This document shows, piece by piece, positions 41,271 to 45,747 of a stretch of DNA of 45,747 nt; positions within the stretch are counted from its first letter, which is position 1, and every line of letters begins with the position of its first letter. The position numbers were made by a program, and so were the translations under genes. Where the stretch lies: the NCBI GenBank assembly GCA_036493475.1, contig DASXPS010000075.1, positions 1 through 45,747 on the forward strand, read 5' to 3'. Source of the DNA: Sporichthyaceae bacterium (GTDB lineage Bacteria; Actinomycetota; Actinomycetes; Sporichthyales; Sporichthyaceae). Below the pieces are notes generated by a model that saw only the letters and a program-made list of their open reading frames with translations, ran no database searches and was not told the DNA's origin.

Positions 41271-41276
41271 TATGGT
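41271..41276 (+). promoter_or_regulatory. -10 box TATGGT, predicted leaderless start
   Basis: Ends 6 nt before the ATG of the small membrane protein. Confidence 0.4.
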
Positions 41277-41282
41277 CGGCTC

Positions 41283-41453
41283 ATGTCGGACTTGGAGCCG
41301 GATCCCGGCGGCAATACCGAGATGTTCCGCGCGTTCGTGGCCGGCGCCGAGCACTACGAGCCGCGGGCGGGTGCCAAGGGCCCGTTGCTGGTGGCCCTGG
41401 TGGCGCTGCTGATCGCGGTGGCCGCGTTCATCGTGATCGTCGCCCGGGGCTGA
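41283..41453 (+). CDS. Small single-pass membrane protein
   Basis: 56 residues: acidic N-terminus with GNTEMFRAFVAGAEHYEPRA, then one membrane helix (LLVALVALLIAVAAFIVIVARG). Start supported by the -10 box. Its stop TGA abuts the convergent dapC stop, forming TGATCA. Function unknown. Confidence 0.6.
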   Translation: MSDLEPDPGGNTEMFRAFVAGAEHYEPRAGAKGPLLVALVALLIAVAAFIVIVARG

Positions 41454-42566
41454 TCATCCGGCGCGTAGCCGGGTGGCCGCCGCAGCGATGCGTTCGTCGG
41501 TCGCGGTGAGCGCCACCCGCACATGCCGCATGCCCGCGGCCCCGTAGAACTCCCCCGGCGCGACCAGAATCCCGTGGCCGGCGAAGCGCCGCACGGTTTC
41601 CCAGCAGTCCTCGTCGCGAGTGGCCCATAGGTACAACCCGGCCTCGGAGTGCTCGACCCGGTAGCCGGTTTCCGCCAGGGCGGCGCGCAACAGCCGGCGG
41701 CGTTCGGCGTAGCGCTCTCGCTGCACGCGCACGTGCTCGGTGTCGGTGAGCGCGGCGATCATCGCGGCCTGCACCGGCGCGGGCACCATCATCCCGGCGT
41801 GCTTGCGCACCTCGAGCAGGCCGGCGATCACCGCGGCGTCCCCGGCCAGGAATGCGGCGCGGTAGCCGGCCAGGTTCGACCGTTTGGACAGTGAGTGGAC
41901 GGCCAGCAGGCCTTCGTGCGACCCACCGCACACGTCGGGGTGCAACACCGAAGTCGGCTCGACATCCCAGCCGAATTCGGCGTAGCACTCGTCGGAGACC
42001 AGCACCGCATCGTGCGTACGCGCCCAGTGCACCAAGGCCTTGAGTTGGTCCGGGCCGAGTACCCGGCCGGACGGGTTGGCCGGCGAGTTCACCCAGATCG
42101 CGCGGACCGGCCCGGCGGCCGCGGCCCGGTCCAGCTGCTCCGGGTCGTCCGCGGGCACCGGAATGGCGCCGGCGAGCCGGGCGCCGACGTCGTAGGTCGG
42201 ATAGGCCAAGGCGGGATGGGCGACCACATCACCGGCGCCGATGCCGAGCAACGTGGGCAACCACGCCACCAGCTCCTTGGAGCCGATGGTGGGCAGCACC
42301 GCCGTGGGCGACAGGCCGGCAATCCCGAACCGACTCCTCAGAAATCCGGCGATGGTCTCCCGCAGCGCCGCGGTGCCGGAGGTCAGCGGGTAGCCGGGGG
42401 CATCGGCCGCGGCGGCCAGGGCCGCCCGCACCACGGCAGGCGCGGGGTCAACCGGGGTGCCGACAGAGAGGTCCACCAATCCGTCGGCACCGGCGGCGGC
42501 GATCGCGGCGTCCTTGACCGGACTCAGCCGGTCCCAGGGGAAATCAGGAAGGGATCCGCGGCTCAC
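41454..42566 (-). CDS. dapC: Succinyldiaminopimelate aminotransferase
   Basis: 370 residues, fold-type I PLP aminotransferase. Makes N-succinyl-LL-DAP between DapD and DapE. Visible motifs: [23 protein letters not shown] (PLP-binding Asp and Tyr), [15 protein letters not shown] (PLP Lys). The next-door ferredoxin-dapC order is widespread in actinobacteria. GTG overlaps the ferredoxin stop (GTGA). Confidence 0.9.
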   Translation of the reverse strand: MSRGSLPDFPWDRLSPVKDAAIAAAGADGLVDLSVGTPVDPAPAVVRAALAAAADAPGYPLTSGTAALRETIAGFLRSRFGIAGLSPTAVLPTIGSKELVAWLPTLLGIGAGDVVAHPALAYPTYDVGARLAGAIPVPADDPEQLDRAAAAGPVRAIWVNSPANPSGRVLGPDQLKALVHWARTHDAVLVSDECYAEFGWDVEPTSVLHPDVCGGSHEGLLAVHSLSKRSNLAGYRAAFLAGDAAVIAGLLEVRKHAGMMVPAPVQAAMIAALTDTEHVRVQRERYAERRRLLRAALAETGYRVEHSEAGLYLWATRDEDCWETVRRFAGHGILVAPGEFYGAAGMRHVRVALTATDERIAAAATRLRAG

Positions 42567-42889
42567 TCTTCGTGCTCTTGCGGCGGCAACGCCGCGACCG
42601 TGGCGTGGTCACGCTCGATCAGGCCGAGCTTGGCGGCGCCACCGGGCGAGCCGAGATCGTCGAAGAACTCCACGTTGGCCTTGTAGAAGTCCTTCCACTG
42701 GTCGGGCACATCGTCCTCGTAAAAGATGGCCTCGACCGGGCATACCGGCTCGCACGCGCCGCAGTCCACGCACTCGTCGGGGTGGATGTACAACATCCGC
42801 TCGCCCTCGTAGATGCAGTCGACCGGACATTCCTCGATGCAGGCCTTGTCCTTCAGATCGACGCAAGGCTGGGCGATCACGTACGTCAC
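42563..42889 (-). CDS. fdxA: Seven-iron ferredoxin
   Basis: 108 residues. Cysteines C9, C17 and C50 match [3Fe-4S] ligands, and C21, C40, C43 and C46 the [4Fe-4S] ligands; C25 is the usual free Cys. Electron carrier of the Azotobacter FdI-like kind. GTG with AGGAGGAG 6 nt upstream. Confidence 0.93.
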   Translation of the reverse strand: MTYVIAQPCVDLKDKACIEECPVDCIYEGERMLYIHPDECVDCGACEPVCPVEAIFYEDDVPDQWKDFYKANVEFFDDLGSPGGAAKLGLIERDHATVAALPPQEHEE

Positions 42890-42922
42890 GGGTGGCTCCT
42901 CCTAGCGCTGCGAATCCCGACT

Positions 42923-42928
42923 TAGTAT
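42923..42928 (+). promoter_or_regulatory. TAGTAT hexamer in the ferredoxin/GNAT spacer
   Basis: TANNNT on the plus strand; on the minus strand GATACT overlaps it. Either could serve as a -10 box. Confidence 0.25.
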
Positions 42929-42992
42929 CACGGGCAGGTCAGTCCGTCACGACAACGGGGGGCGATGGTTGCCGACGGGATTCGCGCTGGTC

Positions 42993-43961
42993 GTGTCCAT
43001 CTCGCCGCAGGATGTCGGGGCGCGCGTGTCGGTGCGGCGTCGGCTGGCGGACGGCACCATGTCCGATGCGGTGGGGATGCTGCTGCGCTGGGCGGACGGG
43101 ACGCTCGCGGTGGCCCGCAAGGACGGCACGGTGACCGAGATCGCCCAGGACACGTTGCTGGCCGGGAAACGGGTGCCGCCGGCCCCGCTGCGGGCCGTCG
43201 GGAGACCCGAGCAGGTTCAGGCCCTGCAGTCGATCGCCGCCGCGGGCTGGCCGGCGGCGGAGACCGAGCAGCTCGCCGGGTGGCTGCTGCGGGCGTCGGC
43301 GGGCTGGACGCTGCGCGCTAACTCGGTGCTGCCGCTGGGTGATCCGGGCCTGCCGGTGGACCGGGCCATGGCCTTTGTCGATGCCTGGTACGCCCGCCGT
43401 GGGCTTGCGTCGGTGTACTCGGTGCCGAGCACGGCCACGGACGTGGACGAGGCGCTGGCCGCGCGCGGTTTCACCGTCGCGCGCGGCGCGGAGATCCTGG
43501 TGTTGACCGGCCCGGCCGTCGCGGTGCCCGAGCCGGCGGCGTTGGCCGGGTTGCCGCCCGCGCAACTGCTGCCCGCGCCGTCGCCGGGTTGGTTGGCGTG
43601 TTACCGCGCGCGCGGTGCGTCCATCCCGCCGGTCGGGTTGAGCGTGCTGACCGGACCGGAGCGGGTGACGTTCGCGCAGGTGGAGTGCGACGGCGAGGTG
43701 CTGGCCATCGGCCGGGCTACCGTGGCGGACGGCTGGGTGGGCCTGTCCGCATTGGAGACCGCCCCGGCCGCACGCCGGCGGGGATTGGCGCGCCATGTCG
43801 TGGGCGCGCTGGTCGCATATGGTCGAGAGCAGGGCGCCGGCAATGTCTTCCTGCAGGTGGCCAACGACAACAAGCCGGCGCTCACGCTCTACCGCGAGCT
43901 CGGTCTGACGCTGCATCACACGTATCACTACCGGGTGGCACCGGGGTCAGGGGCGACATGA
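42993..43961 (+). CDS. GNAT family N-acetyltransferase
   Basis: About 322 residues. N-terminal SH3-like part (DVGARVSVRRRLADGT) and C-terminal GNAT domain with acetyl-CoA loop APAARRRGLARHVVGAL and NDNKPALTLYRELGL. GTG at 42993 preferred as orthologues start near VGxRVSVRR; a TTG at 42969 is possible. Substrate unknown. Confidence 0.8.
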   Translation: MSISPQDVGARVSVRRRLADGTMSDAVGMLLRWADGTLAVARKDGTVTEIAQDTLLAGKRVPPAPLRAVGRPEQVQALQSIAAAGWPAAETEQLAGWLLRASAGWTLRANSVLPLGDPGLPVDRAMAFVDAWYARRGLASVYSVPSTATDVDEALAARGFTVARGAEILVLTGPAVAVPEPAALAGLPPAQLLPAPSPGWLACYRARGASIPPVGLSVLTGPERVTFAQVECDGEVLAIGRATVADGWVGLSALETAPAARRRGLARHVVGALVAYGREQGAGNVFLQVANDNKPALTLYRELGLTLHHTYHYRVAPGSGAT

Positions 43962-44779
43962 GTGAGGTCCGGGAACGGTTCGCGGCTTCTGCCGCGGACC
44001 CGAACGGGCCGCTGGACCTGCCCTGTCTGTTGCTGGGCACCGAGGTCGAGCCCACCCTGGACATTGACGTGGCCCGGGCCAGGTTGGACTCACTGGCGCA
44101 GGTGGTGGGCGCCGGCCTGCCCGGCGAGGCAAATCCGGCCGCGATCGGCCGCCACCTGCGGGCCACGCTCGGTGGCGACGTCGGGTTCGCCGGGGCCACG
44201 TCGGACTACGACGAACTGCGTTCCTCGCTACTGCACGAGGTGCTGCGCTCCCGGCGCGGGCTGCCCATCCTGCTCTCGGTGGTGTGGTTGGAGGTGGCTC
44301 GCCGCATCGATGTCCCCGCCTACGGCATCGGGTTGCCGGGTCACTTCGTGGTCGGGATCGGCGACCCGGACCGGGCCACCGACCCGTCCCAGTTCGCATT
44401 GGTGGACCCGTTCGCGGGCGGCACACCGGTGACTTCCGCGGCGGTGTACCGGGCCGTCGGGCACGAGCCGACCGCACGCGACCTGCGGCCCTGGGACACC
44501 CCGCGCACGGTGTTGCGCATCCTCGCCAACATCCGCACCTGGGCCTCGCGCACCGATCGGGTGCGTACTCGACTGTGGGCGTTGGAGCTGTCGCTGCTGC
44601 TGCCCGGCTGCCCGGAGGCGCTGCGCCGTGAGCACGGCGAGACATTGGCCCGCACCGGCGAGTTCGCCGCCGCGGCCACGGCGCTGGAGGCTTTCGCGGA
44701 GCGGGTGGAGGCCGAGCACCCGTTGGTGGCCCGCTCGGCCCGTCAGGACGCGCGTACCGCCCGCTCCCGACTGAACTGA
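43958..44779 (+). CDS. Transglutaminase-like (SirB1/Transglut_core2) family protein
   Basis: 273 residues, ATG overlapping the previous stop (ATGA). Core LLHEVLRSRRGLPILLSVVWLEVARRIDVPAYGIGLPGHFVVGI is the SirB1/YchA signature; C-terminal helical repeats (residues 195-273) look TPR-like. No Cys at the usual nucleophile position is visible in the core. Function unknown. Confidence 0.8.
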   Translation: MSEVRERFAASAADPNGPLDLPCLLLGTEVEPTLDIDVARARLDSLAQVVGAGLPGEANPAAIGRHLRATLGGDVGFAGATSDYDELRSSLLHEVLRSRRGLPILLSVVWLEVARRIDVPAYGIGLPGHFVVGIGDPDRATDPSQFALVDPFAGGTPVTSAAVYRAVGHEPTARDLRPWDTPRTVLRILANIRTWASRTDRVRTRLWALELSLLLPGCPEALRREHGETLARTGEFAAAATALEAFAERVEAEHPLVARSARQDARTARSRLN

Positions 44780-44786
44780 GAGAACG

Positions 44787-45747
44787 TCAGCCCCGCAGTG
44801 CCTCGGCCAGCCGATCCACGGCCCAGTCCACCTCGACCTCGTTGATGGTCAGCGGGGGGGCGAGGCGGATGGTGGAGCCGTGGGTGTCCTTGGCCAGCAC
44901 CCCGCGCTCCATCAACCGCTCGCAGATCTCCCGGCCGGTGCCGACTACCGGGTCGATGTCGATGCCCGCCCATAGGCCCTGACCGCGCACGGCGGTGACG
45001 CCGAGCGGGGCCAACTCGGCCAGCCGGGCGTGCAACTGCGCGCCCCGGACCCGGGCTGCGGCCTGGAACTCCCCGGTGCTCAGCAGCCGCACCACCGCGC
45101 GACCCACCGCGCAGGCCAACGGGTTGCCGCCGAACGTGGAACCGTGTTGGCCGGGGCGCAGCACACCGAGCACGTCGGCGTCGGCGACCACGGCGGACAC
45201 CGGCACAATGCCGCCGCCCAGCGCCTTGCCGAGCAGATACATGTCCGGCACGACATCGGAATGCTCGCAGGCGAACGTCGCGCCGGTGCGGCCGAGACCG
45301 GACTGGATCTCGTCGGCCACGAACAGCACGTTGTTCCGGGTGCAGGCCTCGCGCACCGCCTGCAGGTAGCCCGCGGGCGGCACGACAACGCCCGCCTCGC
45401 CCTGGATCGGCTCGAGCAGCACGGCCACCGTGGTGGCGTCGATGGCCGCCTCCAGCGCCGCGGCGTCGCCGTACGGGACGACCTTGAAGCCCGGGGTGAA
45501 CGGGCCGAAGTCCTCGCGGGCGCCGGGGTCGGTGGAGAAGGAGACGATCGTGGTGGTGCGGCCGTGAAAGTTGTCCGCGGCCACAATGATGGTGGCCTGA
45601 TCCGCCGGCACGCCCTTGACCGTGTAACCCCACTTGCGGGCCACCTTGATCGCGGTCTCGACCGCCTCGGCCCCGGTGTTCATCGGCAGCACGAGATCGG
45701 TGCCGCACAATTCGCTGAGCGAGCGGCAGAAGTCGGCGAACTGGTCG
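44787..45747 (-). CDS. rocD: Ornithine aminotransferase (5' end cut off)
   Basis: The frame is open to the window edge (codons from 45746), giving 319 residues. [55 protein letters not shown], and the PLP Lys in LLGKALGGG identify ornithine-oxo-acid transaminase, making glutamate semialdehyde from ornithine. Missing the N-terminal part. Confidence 0.9.
   Translation of the reverse strand, partial: DQFADFCRSLSELCGTDLVLPMNTGAEAVETAIKVARKWGYTVKGVPADQATIIVAADNFHGRTTTIVSFSTDPGAREDFGPFTPGFKVVPYGDAAALEAAIDATTVAVLLEPIQGEAGVVVPPAGYLQAVREACTRNNVLFVADEIQSGLGRTGATFACEHSDVVPDMYLLGKALGGGIVPVSAVVADADVLGVLRPGQHGSTFGGNPLACAVGRAVVRLLSTGEFQAAARVRGAQLHARLAELAPLGVTAVRGQGLWAGIDIDPVVGTGREICERLMERGVLAKDTHGSTIRLAPPLTINEVEVDWAVDRLAEALRG

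Noticed and set aside
1-45747. tRNA, rRNA, insertion sequences, attachment sites
   Set aside because: No clover-leaf, transposase, integrase or terminal repeats recognised by eye; gaps between genes are short.

Overview
The window is a high-GC actinobacterial chromosome segment. The markers are a WhiB regulator, coenzyme F420 genes (cofD and a fused fbiB), DUF3499, DUF3105, DUF5719 and TIGR03089 proteins, an LCP protein, a class F-like sortase, the succinylase-type lysine/DAP pathway and heavy GTG-start use. From memory, the order manB - DUF3499 - metallopeptidase-like - whiB - cofD - fbiB - manC-like - purE/purK - GtrA is that of the Mycobacterium tuberculosis Rv3257c-Rv3277 neighbourhood, and LOG - dapE - dapD resembles Rv1201c-Rv1205. 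Genus cannot be fixed from the sequence. I see no rRNA, tRNA, CRISPR array, insertion sequence or prophage, and no gap between genes exceeds about 250 bases.

Layout. 1-2.2 kb: 3' part of an iron-siderophore binding lipoprotein (its end is cut by the window edge), a CDF metal transporter and a Trm112-like protein. 2.2-9.4 kb: manB, DUF3499, a zincin-fold protein without zinc ligands, DUF5719 and a very large membrane glycosyltransferase. 9.5-12.4 kb: whiB2-type regulator divergent from cofD-fbiB. 12.4-16.1 kb: AlkA-like glycosylase, three tandem DUF3105 membrane proteins and a PGPGW protein. 16.1-30 kb: an envelope glycopolymer region with a sugar-1-P nucleotidyltransferase, two GT4 enzymes, two CDP-alcohol phosphotransferases, DUF5941, an O-antigen/teichoic-acid type ABC exporter, a small nucleotidyltransferase, a GT2, an LCP ligase and UDP-glucose dehydrogenase. 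30-32.4 kb: purE-purK and GtrA. 32.4-38.3 kb: SDR, two LOG proteins, an LLM flavin oxidoreductase, dapE, dapD, DUF488. 38.4-41.5 kb: lysozyme-like exported protein, a Ser-rich wall-anchored protein, its probable sortase and a small membrane protein. 41.5-45.7 kb: dapC, seven-iron ferredoxin, GNAT, transglutaminase-like protein and the 3' part of rocD (its start lies beyond the window).

How the genes fit together. The centre reads as one envelope programme: activated sugars and CDP-alcohols are made, a polymer is assembled, exported by Wzm/Wzt and attached by the LCP protein. dapC, dapD and dapE supply meso-DAP/lysine, and the sortase pair decorates the wall. FbiA/FbiB make F420, which the LLM oxidoreductase might use.

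The most unusual signals are (a) a repeated palindrome CTGACG-N3-CGTCAG, found four times exactly plus related versions, in which the TGA stop codon of a gene forms part of the stem; (b) at least nine genes with a TANNNT box 6-7 nt before the start codon, implying leaderless mRNAs; and (c) a Ser-rich protein with paired-Cys repeats and a Met-rich patch beside a sortase that lacks any Arg after its catalytic Cys.
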